Shown: positions 22,273 through 29,879 of the stretch, in pieces
How positions within the stretch are numbered: the first letter of the stretch is position 1
Layout: the number at the start of each line of letters is the position of its first letter
Assembly (NCBI RefSeq): GCF_000236565.1
Contig: NZ_AHAM01000042.1
Coordinates: forward strand, 1-39,394
Direction of reading: 5' to 3'
Source: Mesorhizobium alhagi CCNWXJ12-2
Lineage (GTDB): Bacteria; Pseudomonadota; Alphaproteobacteria; Rhizobiales; Rhizobiaceae
Length of the DNA stretch: 39,394 nucleotides
Made by a program: the position numbers and the translations under genes
Notes under the pieces: model-generated
What the model saw: the letters and a program-made list of their open reading frames with translations, nothing else
Databases searched by the model: none
What the model was told of the DNA's origin: nothing

Positions 22273-24003
22273 CTACAGGCGGGCAATGCCGGCTTTCAGC
22301 AGTCCTTCACGGACGTGCTGCACATCGGACTCCTGGGCATAATGCAGAGTCTCGATAAATGTATCGAGGTCGAATTGGGGATCGAGTGTTCTGATCTTGC
22401 TTACATGCGCCGCGGCCGCGATTTCGTCGCCTAGCCAGCCGTAGCAGGCAGCGGCGAAAGCGTGCTGAACCGAGTCCATGGTCGTCAGATGCATGAAAGC
22501 CTCGATGGCCTCGCCATACTGGTTCGCGGAGAAATGCGCCTTTCCCAGATGGCTCCAGAATCTCTCCGGGTGATGCGGGTTCAGTTGCATCGCCTTTCGG
22601 ATCCATTCAATTCCCTCCTCCGGCCTGCCCAGCCACGTCAACAACTCGCCTTGCTGCACAACCACGAGGTCGTAATTGGGATTGAGGGCGAGGGCGCGCT
22701 CCTGATGGTAGCGCGCAGTGGTCAACTCATTGCTGTTCACGTTGACCGCGGCGAGGATGCGATGGACATCGGCATCGTTATCGTCCAGCGCCAGCGCCCG
22801 GTCCAGCGCCGCCACGATGTCGTTCCAGGCGGCATCCTTGTCTTCGCACCAGTTGTGGACCCAGGCCTGGCCAAGAATGCAGGCGCGCCAGGCATGGGCA
22901 TGGGCATAATCGGGGTCGAGCGCAACGGCCCTGTCAATCAAGGTCTGCGCCCGCTCATTGTCCGAAATCGTGCTTCGGTGATGCAGCACCTTGGCGGCAA
23001 GCACGCATTCATACGCGGCCATGTTTGCAGGTTTCGCCCGCGCGAGCTGGTCCCGCTGAGCCGCCTCGACACGACCGGGCAGCGTGGCTGCGATTGCCGC
23101 GGTGACCTCATCCTGGATCGCGAATATGTCATCCAGCTTCCGGTCATACTTGTCTGCCCAGATATGAGTGTCATTCGTCGTGTCGATGAGCTGGACCGTC
23201 ACGCGCACCCTGTCGCCGATCTTGCGGACGCTTCCTTCCACCAGGTATTGGGCGCCAAGCTTTTCGGCCACCTCGCGCACATTCACGGCGCGGTTCTTGT
23301 AGACGAAGCTCGAATTGCGCGAGATGACGAACAATTCGTGGTGGCGCGACAATTCGGTGATGATGTCTTCCGTCAATCCGTCCGCGAAAAATTCCTGCTC
23401 GGGGTCGCCGCTCATATTGTTGAACGGCAGCACTACTATCGAAGGTTTCGAAATGGATCGCTTTTCCTCGATTTCCGGCAGGACAGGACCGTCAAACCCG
23501 ATGCGATAGAGGCGAACCGGACGGCTGATGTTCTTTAGCGTCTTCTCGCCCAGATCCTCGACGGCAATCTCGAGACGGTCGGCAATTTGGGTCGCCACCG
23601 CTGCGGTCACGCAGATGCCGCCTACGTCCGCCAGTTGCTCGATGCGCGAGGCAATGTTGACACCGTCGCCGAAAACGTCCTCGTCGTCGAAAATGATGTC
23701 GCCGAGATTTATGCCGATCCTGAATTCCATACGCTGTTCTTGCGGCACGTCCGAATTGCGCCGCTTCATACGCTGCTGGACTTCCACGGCGCATTTCACG
23801 GCATCGGTCACGCTCTGGAACTCAACGAGCATGCCATCGCCCGTGGTCTTGATGATCCGGCCCTTGTTCTTCGCGATGGCGGGATCGACCAGTTCTATGC
23901 GATGGGTCCGAAGGCGTGCGAGCGTGCCGGATTCATCGGCTTCCATCAGCCGACTGTAGCCCGCCATATCGGCAGCCAGAATTGCGGCTAGTCTCTGTTC
24001 CAT
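22273..24003 (-). CDS. Class III adenylate/guanylate cyclase with TolB-like and TPR domains
   Basis: A 576-residue protein. The N-terminal class III cyclase domain (about 5-180) has metal-binding Asp12 (ILAADMAGYS) and Asp56 (KTTGDGMLVEF), and FGDGVNIASRIEQL. A TolB-like amino-terminal-type domain follows (about 192-330, IVVLPFNNMSGDPEQEFFADGLTEDI), then TPR helices to the end (340-560). This architecture is abundant in rhizobia. The proteins make cAMP or, less often, cGMP; the signal sensed is unknown. ATG 24003 is chosen over TTG 24015. It is convergent with the TetR gene; the 166-bp gap 22107-22272 shows nothing recognisable. Confidence 0.88.
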   Translation of the reverse strand: MEQRLAAILAADMAGYSRLMEADESGTLARLRTHRIELVDPAIAKNKGRIIKTTGDGMLVEFQSVTDAVKCAVEVQQRMKRRNSDVPQEQRMEFRIGINLGDIIFDDEDVFGDGVNIASRIEQLADVGGICVTAAVATQIADRLEIAVEDLGEKTLKNISRPVRLYRIGFDGPVLPEIEEKRSISKPSIVVLPFNNMSGDPEQEFFADGLTEDIITELSRHHELFVISRNSSFVYKNRAVNVREVAEKLGAQYLVEGSVRKIGDRVRVTVQLIDTTNDTHIWADKYDRKLDDIFAIQDEVTAAIAATLPGRVEAAQRDQLARAKPANMAAYECVLAAKVLHHRSTISDNERAQTLIDRAVALDPDYAHAHAWRACILGQAWVHNWCEDKDAAWNDIVAALDRALALDDNDADVHRILAAVNVNSNELTTARYHQERALALNPNYDLVVVQQGELLTWLGRPEEGIEWIRKAMQLNPHHPERFWSHLGKAHFSANQYGEAIEAFMHLTTMDSVQHAFAAACYGWLGDEIAAAAHVSKIRTLDPQFDLDTFIETLHYAQESDVQHVREGLLKAGIARL

Positions 24004-24148
24004 CGCCTGGACCAAAAACCAAGTCTATCCTTCCCGGGTCGCCAAATCCAGCAATTTGGACTTGCGCCGGATCAAGAAGTCTTTCTGCCGGCGCAGCAAG
24101 AAGGAGCGGATCAGGAGCTTCGCCTTGAATGTTCCGCGAGCGGTTGGA

Positions 24149-24340
24149 TCAGGCGTGATTCGACCGGCTTTCGTGCGGGGTCGGCCGTGGCGGAGTGCTG
24201 ACTGCTTCTTCACAGAGTTCCACGTGCTTGGCCAAGGCCTCCTTGGACAAGCATGCGCTGATCGTACTGATGTCGCGGCTCTGGAATTTCGGCATCCGCT
24301 GGAGTTCCTTGAGCCGCTCGAGAAGTGCAAGCCGGGTCAT
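24149..24340 (-). CDS. Small soluble protein, 63 aa, downstream of minE
   Basis: The ATG at 24340 has a strong ribosome site, AAAGGAG, six bases upstream. The 63-residue product begins MTRLALLERLKELQRMPKFQSRDIS, a basic amphipathic helix, followed by a helical LSKEALAKHVELCEEAV and a disordered tail. No family was recognised. It is the fourth gene on the min operon strand, 59 bp after minE. Start quality and position support a real gene; a link to division is inference. The 145-bp gap to the cyclase gene contains a loose stem at 24061-24100 without a T-run. Confidence 0.6.
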   Translation of the reverse strand: MTRLALLERLKELQRMPKFQSRDISTISACLSKEALAKHVELCEEAVSTPPRPTPHESRSNHA

Positions 24341-24399
24341 GCTCGTCTCCTTTAGTCGATTCGGCGGCTGTGATGCCGCCACAGTGTGTTGGGCGGCCG

Positions 24400-24669
24400 T
24401 CATGCCGCCCGCAGTTTCGCGGACAGGGGGATTTCGACATCGATTTCCAGCGTCGAAACCTTTTCTCCGCGGTCCATCTTCACTGTGACCTTGTCCCGGT
24501 CGATCTTCACATGCTTGCCGATGACGGCGAGAATCTCCTCCCGAAGGCGCACCACCAGGTCGGACTGGCCTACCGATGACCGCTCGTGGGCGAGCAGAAC
24601 CTGCAGGCGCTCGCGTGCCTTCGGAGCCGACGAAGAACTCTGCTTGCTGAAGAAATCGAAGAACTTCAT
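24400..24669 (-). CDS. minE: Cell division topological specificity factor MinE
   Basis: An 89-residue protein with the membrane-targeting N-terminus [10 protein letters not shown], the anti-MinCD helix [15 protein letters not shown] (17-31) and the C-terminal dimerisation domain with [16 protein letters not shown] and LEIDVEIPL. MinE stimulates the MinD ATPase and drives MinCD off the membrane near mid-cell. Its ATG overlaps the minD stop by 4 bp (24666-24669), so the two proteins are co-translated. Length is normal for the family. Confidence 0.97.
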   Translation of the reverse strand: MKFFDFFSKQSSSSAPKARERLQVLLAHERSSVGQSDLVVRLREEILAVIGKHVKIDRDKVTVKMDRGEKVSTLEIDVEIPLSAKLRAA

Positions 24670-25481
24670 GCCGCCCTCCTTCCGAATATCTTGCCGAACA
24701 GGCCGCGCCTTTCGCCCGGGATGGTAATCGGCACCGTTTCGCCTGCAAGCCGGCGTGCGGCGTCGAGATATGCCAATGCAGGCGCGCTGCGGCTGTCGGC
24801 GAGCGTGACCGGTGCGCCGAGGTTTGAGGCGCGCAGGACGTCCATGCTTTCGGGGATGATGCCGAGCAGCGGGATTGACAGGATCTCGAGGACGTCGTCG
24901 ACCTTCAGCATGTCGCCCCGCTCGGCGCGGTTTGCATCATACCGGGTAAGGAGAAGATGTTTTTCCACCCGTTCGCCGCGCTCGGCCTTGGCGGTCTTGG
25001 CGTCGAGAAGGCCGATGATGCGATCCGAATCACGGACCGACGAGACTTCCGGATTGGTTACGACGACCGCGATGTCGGCGTGACGCATCGCCAGGGTCGC
25101 ACCACGCTCGATCCCGGCCGGGCTGTCGCATATGATCCAGTCGAAGGACTTCCTCAACTCGTCCATCACCCGCTTGACGCCCTCCGCCGTCAGATTGTCC
25201 TTGTCCCGGGTTTGCGACGCGGGCAGCAGGTGGAGCGTCTCCAGCCGCTTGTCGCGGATCAGCGCCTGCGGCAGCTTCGCGTCGCCCTGGATGACGTTGA
25301 CCAGGTCGTAGACGACCCTCCGCTCCGCGCCCATGACGAGGTCGAGATTGCGCAGGCCGACGTCGAAATCCACGACGACCGTCTTTTCGTTCCTCTGTGC
25401 AAGCGCAGCGCCGAGCGCGGCGGTGGAAGTCGTCTTGCCGACGCCACCCTTGCCCGACGTGACCACTATTATTTTCGCCAT
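24666..25481 (-). CDS. minD: Septum site-determining ATPase MinD
   Basis: A 271-residue ParA/MinD-family ATPase: deviant Walker [10 protein letters not shown] (10-18), the block [17 protein letters not shown], Walker [12 protein letters not shown] and a C-terminal amphipathic membrane-binding helix [12 protein letters not shown]. It recruits MinC to the membrane and oscillates with MinE to keep division at mid-cell. The ATG at 25481 gives the canonical [17 protein letters not shown]; earlier frame extension lacks support. It lies 32 bp after minC. Confidence 0.98.
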   Translation of the reverse strand: MAKIIVVTSGKGGVGKTTSTAALGAALAQRNEKTVVVDFDVGLRNLDLVMGAERRVVYDLVNVIQGDAKLPQALIRDKRLETLHLLPASQTRDKDNLTAEGVKRVMDELRKSFDWIICDSPAGIERGATLAMRHADIAVVVTNPEVSSVRDSDRIIGLLDAKTAKAERGERVEKHLLLTRYDANRAERGDMLKVDDVLEILSIPLLGIIPESMDVLRASNLGAPVTLADSRSAPALAYLDAARRLAGETVPITIPGERRGLFGKIFGRRAA

Positions 25482-25513
25482 CCTCGTCTCCTGTCCGTTA
25501 GCCGCCCGCCGGC

Positions 25514-26260
25514 TCAATTGAGTGTCTTCGCCACGATCGCATCGCCTTCGAGCCAGAGCTGGACAGCCTGTCCGCGAAGGTGCGGCTCCAGGTCCTCGGC
25601 CGTCTTGTAGAGCCCGTCGATCGCCAGAAGCTCCGCTTCAAGCTTGCTGCAGAAGATGCGCGCCGAGGAATTGCCCACCGACCCCGCCAAAGCCCGTCCC
25701 CGCAGCGTTCCGTAGACATGGATCGAACCGCCGGCGACGACTTCCGCACCCGATGCCACCGAGCCGACGATGGTGACATCGCCCTCGGGGAAAACCACCG
25801 ACTGCCCGGAACGCACCGGCTGGCTGATGATGATCGAAGGCATTGTCCTGACCGGCTGCGGTTCGGGATCGTGCGCGGGCGCTTCCGGCTTGCCCTGGTC
25901 CGCGTCGACCGTCGTTTCCGCCGGCGCTTCAAAATCCGATGCCTCCCGCCCGCCGGTGAGTGCAGGGGGTATGTCTGCGCCGAGCAGCGATGAACGTGCT
26001 CCATCGACGCCCAGGACCCGCACGCTGCGATTGCCAAGCTCGCCAATCAGTTCCTTCAACTGCGACCGGTCGATGTCGAGACCTTCGACGTCGAGAACGA
26101 TCGGCCGGCGCAGGAAAAAACCCGCCGAACGAGCGGCCAGATCGTCGAGCCGCGCCAGCCAGCCTTCGAAGGGCAGTTCCGGAGTAAGCACGAGCGCGAG
26201 GAATGAGCGGCCCTTGAGCCGGATGGGGCGGGTGTCGGTTAGCACTTTGTTCATGTTCAT
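25514..26260 (-). CDS. minC: Septum site-determining protein MinC
   Basis: A 248-residue inhibitor of FtsZ assembly. The N-terminal domain (about 5-100) starts with RLKGRSFLALVLTPELPFEGWLARLDDLAARSAGFF, a variable Pro/Ala/Glu linker follows (about 118-150), and the C-terminal beta-helix domain (about 150-245) has VRSGQSVVFPEGDVTIVGSVASGAEVVAGGSIHVYGTLRGRALAG, which binds MinD. The start at 26260 is chosen for the AAGGGA site seven bases upstream; ATG 26254 is an in-frame alternative. It heads the operon minC-minD-minE. The 269-bp gap 26261-26529 is the shared upstream region with murQ, and no clear regulatory site was seen in it. Confidence 0.95.
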   Translation of the reverse strand: MNMNKVLTDTRPIRLKGRSFLALVLTPELPFEGWLARLDDLAARSAGFFLRRPIVLDVEGLDIDRSQLKELIGELGNRSVRVLGVDGARSSLLGADIPPALTGGREASDFEAPAETTVDADQGKPEAPAHDPEPQPVRTMPSIIISQPVRSGQSVVFPEGDVTIVGSVASGAEVVAGGSIHVYGTLRGRALAGSVGNSSARIFCSKLEAELLAIDGLYKTAEDLEPHLRGQAVQLWLEGDAIVAKTLN

Positions 26261-26529
26261 TAATTTTCCCTTGATCAGGTCTATGTTGAGCATGGTTAAC
26301 AGATGGTTAACGATAGCGCCGAAGGCTGGGCAAAAGCCAAGAAACCGGTATGGGAGAGTGACTGAGGTTGTATGACGCCAGCCGGGGTGACGGCGGAAAC
26401 AACCTGTCCAAGAAGGGGCGCGATTGTTAAAAATCCTGCGTTGCAATGTTGGAGGGGCCACGCGAATCGCGTCGCTACGGAACCGAAGCGGCCTCGCCGG
26501 ATTTCTACAAGGCAATGCCGAGGACGTGA

Positions 26530-27417
26530 ATGGCCACCGAGCAAATCAGTCCGCGCTATCTCAATCTGGACTCATGGTCCACGGCCGAAACCGTGGCCGC
26601 CATGTACGAAGGCCAGCTCTCGGCTGCAGCCGCGGTGCGCGGCGCGCTGGACGAGATTGCGGCTGCGGTGGATGACGCGGTGCCTGCGCTGCAGCGCGGG
26701 GGCCGGTTCGTCTATGCGGGCGCGGGCACGTCTGGTCGCATCGCGGTGCAGGACGGAACCGAACTGCCCCCGACCTTCGGCTGGCCCGCCGACCGGATCG
26801 TATATGCAATGGCCGGTGGTCTCGGCGCCCTGGTCGAGAGCGTCGAAGGCGCAGAGGACGACGAGGACGCCGGGGCGTCCGCCATGGCGGACGCCCGCAT
26901 CGGCCCCGACGATGTCGTGCTCGGAATCGCGGCCAGTGGAACGACCCCCTTCACGATCGGCGCACTGCGCGCCGCAACCATCGCCGGAGCGGTCACGATC
27001 GCGCTGGCCAACAATGCCGGCGCGCCCCTGTTCGCGGTGGCCCGCCACCGGATCCTGGTGGAGACCGGAACGGAGGTGATCGCCGGCTCGACCCGCATGA
27101 AGGCGGGCACGGCGCAGAAGATCGTGTTGAACCTCTTTTCGTCGGCGGTGATGGTGCAGCTAGGCCGCGTCTATCTTGGATTGATGGTGCATATGCGCGC
27201 CAGCAACACGAAACTGCGGCAGCGGGCCGAAGGCATGATCCGCCAGATCGTCGGCTGCGACGCCGAGGATGCGGCGCGCCTTGTCGAGCAGGCGGAAGGC
27301 GACGTCAAGACGGCGGTCTTGCTGGGCTTCGGGCTCGACCGGGATGAAGCCGCCGCAGTGCTGGAGCGGCACGAAGGCAACCTTCGCCACGCCGTCGACG
27401 AACTTAGAGGCGGATAG
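26530..27417 (+). CDS. murQ: N-acetylmuramic acid 6-phosphate etherase MurQ
   Basis: A 295-residue SIS-domain enzyme that cleaves the lactyl ether of N-acetylmuramic acid 6-phosphate to GlcNAc-6-phosphate and D-lactate in cell-wall recycling. Visible are GAGTSGRIAVQDGTELPPTFG (substrate phosphate loop), IAASGTTPF and the family signature EVIAGSTRMKAGTAQKIVLNLFSS. A small C-terminal helical domain resembling UBA (about 245-295) closes it. Length and signatures are standard. No anmK, murP or nag gene is adjacent, so the rest of the pathway lies elsewhere. It is divergent from minC. Confidence 0.95.
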   Translation: MATEQISPRYLNLDSWSTAETVAAMYEGQLSAAAAVRGALDEIAAAVDDAVPALQRGGRFVYAGAGTSGRIAVQDGTELPPTFGWPADRIVYAMAGGLGALVESVEGAEDDEDAGASAMADARIGPDDVVLGIAASGTTPFTIGALRAATIAGAVTIALANNAGAPLFAVARHRILVETGTEVIAGSTRMKAGTAQKIVLNLFSSAVMVQLGRVYLGLMVHMRASNTKLRQRAEGMIRQIVGCDAEDAARLVEQAEGDVKTAVLLGFGLDRDEAAAVLERHEGNLRHAVDELRGG

Positions 27418-27437
27418 CCCTGGTTGCACGCCGGCCT

Positions 27438-28691
27438 TCATACACGCAGCGCCTCGCGCCGCTTCAGCAGAAAGCGGCGGATCGCCGGGTCGGAAGAAAG
27501 GCCGGTCGCGATGTCGTAGGCATGGCGCGCCTCTTCCGCAGCGCCTTGGCGGGCGAGAAGCTCGGCCAGCGCCGCCCAGTAGGGCTGGTACTCGTTCAGC
27601 CGGTTTTCCGGCGACGCTTCCGGCATGGCTTCGAGGCCGGCATCCGCGCCCTGCAATTCGGCGATCGCCAGCGCGCGGTTCACCGCCGCAACGGGCGAGC
27701 CGGTCAGCACAAGAATCGCGTCGTAAAGTCGAAGCACGTCGCGCCAATTGTCCCGGCCGGTCCGGCAGCGGTGGACATGGGCCGACTGCAGCGCGGCTTC
27801 GAGCTGGTAGCGTCCGATCGCATGCAGCGTCGAGGCGCGCCGCAGGGCCGCTTCGGCCTCGTCGATCATGCCGGCGTCCCAATGCGCCGGGTTCTGCTCG
27901 GCCAGGGGCACGTAGTCGCCATCGGCGCTGCGCCGAGCCGCCCGCCGCGCCTCGATGTGGAGCATCAGTGCAAGCAGGCCGAGCGCTTCCGGCTCGTCGG
28001 GCAGCAGGGCGACGACCAGCCGCGTCAGAAAGATCGCCTCGCCGGCGAGGTCGCCGCGCAGGGCGTCGGTTCCGAGCTGCTGCGTCCAGCCTTCCGCGAA
28101 GGCGGCATAGATGGCGTCGAGCACGGCTTCGAGCCGGCCGTGCAGTTCGTCGCGACCGGGCGGGGCAAAGGGAATGCCGGCCTCCTTGATTGCGGCCTTG
28201 GCCCGCACCAGGCGCTTGCCCATCGCCGCCGGCGAGACCAGGAACACAGAGGCGATCGCCGCCGCGTCGAGGCCGAGCACCGCCTGCAGCATCAGCGGCG
28301 CGCGAACGCTGGACTCGATCCGCGGGTCGGCGCAGGCGAACATCAGCGCCAGCCGCCTGTCGGGGATCTCTTCGTCCTCGGCGGCCTCCAACTCCTCGGC
28401 GGCGATCCGCAATTGCCCGCTGGCCAGATCGCCAGTGCGCTGCCGGCGGCCGGCGTCGATCAGCTTGCGGCGCGCCACCGTCAGCAGCCACGCCTCCGGA
28501 TTTTGGGGACAGCCCTTCGCGGTCCAGTCGGCAAGCGCTGCCGCGAAGGCTTCCGACAGCGCGTCCTCGGCCGCCGCGACATCGCCGGAACGCGCGGCAA
28601 GGTAGGCAACGAGCTTGCCGTAGCTGCGCCGCGCGACGCCTTCGGCCTCGGCGCGCGCCGCCATCGATCCGTTGCCCACGATTACGCGCAT
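27438..28691 (-). CDS. ECF42-type RNA polymerase sigma factor with C-terminal extension
   Basis: A 417-residue protein: sigma region 2 (about 10-75, SGDVAAAEDALSEAFAAALADW and PEAWLLTVARRKLIDAGRR), region 4 (about 115-170, LMLQAVLGLDAAAIASVFLVSPAAMGKRLVRAK) and a helical extension of about 230 residues (DUF6596-like, with LYDAILVLTGSPVAAVNRALAIAEL). This is the plan of the SigJ-like ECF42 group, which has no classical anti-sigma factor and is linked to DGPF/YCII proteins, as here. ATG 28691 starts 4 bp after the reductase gene; an earlier start at 28712 would overlap it, and 28664 is also possible. It is the last gene of the operon. Confidence 0.88.
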   Translation of the reverse strand: MRVIVGNGSMAARAEAEGVARRSYGKLVAYLAARSGDVAAAEDALSEAFAAALADWTAKGCPQNPEAWLLTVARRKLIDAGRRQRTGDLASGQLRIAAEELEAAEDEEIPDRRLALMFACADPRIESSVRAPLMLQAVLGLDAAAIASVFLVSPAAMGKRLVRAKAAIKEAGIPFAPPGRDELHGRLEAVLDAIYAAFAEGWTQQLGTDALRGDLAGEAIFLTRLVVALLPDEPEALGLLALMLHIEARRAARRSADGDYVPLAEQNPAHWDAGMIDEAEAALRRASTLHAIGRYQLEAALQSAHVHRCRTGRDNWRDVLRLYDAILVLTGSPVAAVNRALAIAELQGADAGLEAMPEASPENRLNEYQPYWAALAELLARQGAAEEARHAYDIATGLSSDPAIRRFLLKRREALRV

Positions 28692-28695
28692 CGCT

Positions 28696-29259
28696 TCACC
28701 CGGCCGGCTCATAGCGCAGGAAGACCTTGCCGTTGCCGAAGGACCGCGTCATTGCGAGCTTCATCGGGATCTCGTCCTCCATGCCGTCAAACAACGTCCT
28801 TCCGGCGCCAAGCGCAACCGGGTTCAGCACGAACTGATATTCGTCGATCAGCCCTTGCCGCGCCAGTTGTGCGACGATGCTGCCGCTGCCGAGGATCGTC
28901 ATGTCGGGACCAGATCCGGATTTCAGCCTCCGTACCTCCGCGACGGCGTCCCTGGCGACGCTCGTATGCGCCCAGGCCGGATTTTCCAGCGTCTTGGAGA
29001 ATACGAGCTTGGGCATGGCGTTCATGCGTTCGGCGACGACCGGATCGTTCTGCGCCGCAGCCGGCGTCGGCCAATAATGGATCATCATGTCGTAAGTGAC
29101 CCGGCCGAGCAGAAGCATGCCGCCCGATCTGGCGTTGCCGGCGATGAAGGCGTCGTAGTCCGGATCGTTCCGGCCCTCATAGGCCCATCCGAGATCGCCG
29201 TTGCTCCCGGTGAAATATCCGTCGAGGGAAATGTTGTTGAAGACGACCAGTCTCGGCAT
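28696..29259 (-). CDS. Dihydrofolate-reductase-family protein (RibD C-terminal-like)
   Basis: A 187-residue protein of the YyaP/YwjB group. It starts RLVVFNNISLDGYFTG, has GGMLLLGRVTYDMMIHYWPT, SKTLENPAW, DMTILGSGSIVAQLARQGLIDEY and the C-terminal LGAGRTLFDG. These are the NADPH-binding and core-fold features of RibD/DHFR-like reductases, but real reductase substrates are unknown for the group. It lies between the DGPF gene (21-bp gap) and the sigma factor (4-bp gap) in one operon. Such reductases often accompany ECF42 loci. Confidence 0.87.
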   Translation of the reverse strand: MPRLVVFNNISLDGYFTGSNGDLGWAYEGRNDPDYDAFIAGNARSGGMLLLGRVTYDMMIHYWPTPAAAQNDPVVAERMNAMPKLVFSKTLENPAWAHTSVARDAVAEVRRLKSGSGPDMTILGSGSIVAQLARQGLIDEYQFVLNPVALGAGRTLFDGMEDEIPMKLAMTRSFGNGKVFLRYEPAG

Positions 29260-29280
29260 GCTGCTGCGCCCGTGGCGTCG

Positions 29281-29646
29281 CTAGCGACGCGTGTATTCGC
29301 TCATCGGCCAGATCTCGCGCACTTCGACGACGCCGTGATCGACGGTAGGGCAGCGCGCCGCCCATGCCATGGCGGCATCGTGGTCGGGCGCTTCGATGAT
29401 GAAGTAACCGCCGATCTGCTCCCTGGATTCGGCGTAGGGGCCGTCCAGCACCTGCGGCTTGCCGTCGGCGGTGCGGATGGTCGTGGCGGACGAGCTCGGG
29501 CGGAGGCGGTTGCTGGCGACCAGCGCGCCGGCTTTCCGCAGCGCTTCGGAATAGGCCATATAGGCGGCGGTGCCCTCTTCCTGCTGGGCCGGGGTGAGCT
29601 CAGGCCAGCCGGCCTCGTTCACGTAGAGTATCAGAAGATATTGCAT
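29281..29646 (-). CDS. YCII/DGPF-domain protein
   Basis: A 121-residue ferredoxin-like-fold protein. It starts MQYLLILYVNEAGWPELTPAQQ and contains the signature VLDGPYAESREQIGGYFIIEAPDHDAAMAWAARCP; the DGPF motif here reads DGPY. These proteins are almost always linked to ECF42 sigma factors and may serve in place of an anti-sigma factor. The ATG at 29646 is preceded by GAGAGAGGAAAC. It is the first gene of the operon and carries a promoter-like sequence 50 bp upstream. Confidence 0.88.
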   Translation of the reverse strand: MQYLLILYVNEAGWPELTPAQQEEGTAAYMAYSEALRKAGALVASNRLRPSSSATTIRTADGKPQVLDGPYAESREQIGGYFIIEAPDHDAAMAWAARCPTVDHGVVEVREIWPMSEYTRR

Positions 29647-29696
29647 GGCTGTTTCCTCTCTCGTTGACGGCCGGGTCCATGCCCCGCCGGCACAAT

Positions 29697-29723
29697 GACG
29701 CGCCAGGGTTGCCGATTTGGACA
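29697..29723 (-). promoter_or_regulatory. Candidate ECF42-dependent promoter
   Basis: On the minus strand TGTCCA (29723-29718) is followed after 17 bp by CGTC (29700-29697), 50 bp upstream of the DGPF ATG. The ECF42 promoter reported for Streptomyces, as I recall it, is TGTCGA with CG(A/T)C; the match is 5 of 6 and 4 of 4. This points to autoregulation of the operon. Confidence 0.45.
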
Positions 29724-29833
29724 GAGGAAAGCAAAAAAGCCGGCTCGCATGCACTCAAAAGGCGGGACGCGTCACGCTAGAGAAAAGCCGCTCGATTTCG
29801 GAATCGGGCATTTCACTCCAGCTTTTTGTTTTC

Positions 29834-29878
29834 GCATCGTTTTTACCGAAAACCGGCATCCACTTTTCGGCACGATGC
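29834..29878. repeat. Dispersed rhizobial hairpin repeat after the Rieske oxygenase gene
   Basis: GCATCGT...ACCGAAAA pairs with TTTTCGGCACGATGC (29864-29878). It begins one base after the oxygenase stop codon and may serve as its transcript end. Sequences of this type (CCGAAAA core with GCATCGT ends) are scattered between genes in many rhizobial genomes. Confidence 0.75.
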
Positions 29879-29879
29879 T

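Noticed and set aside
22171-22434. Small ORF between the TetR and cyclase genes
   Set aside because: It overlaps the cyclase 3' end, has no ribosome site and no plausible protein features.
24061-24100. Stem CTTGCGCCGG / CCGGCGC(A)GCAAG as terminator of the min operon
   Set aside because: The loop is 17 bases and no T-run follows on either strand; it is too weak to call.
27522-29099. 525-codon ORF on the plus strand
   Set aside because: It is a shadow of the ECF sigma factor and reductase genes in a GC-rich region; no motif was found.
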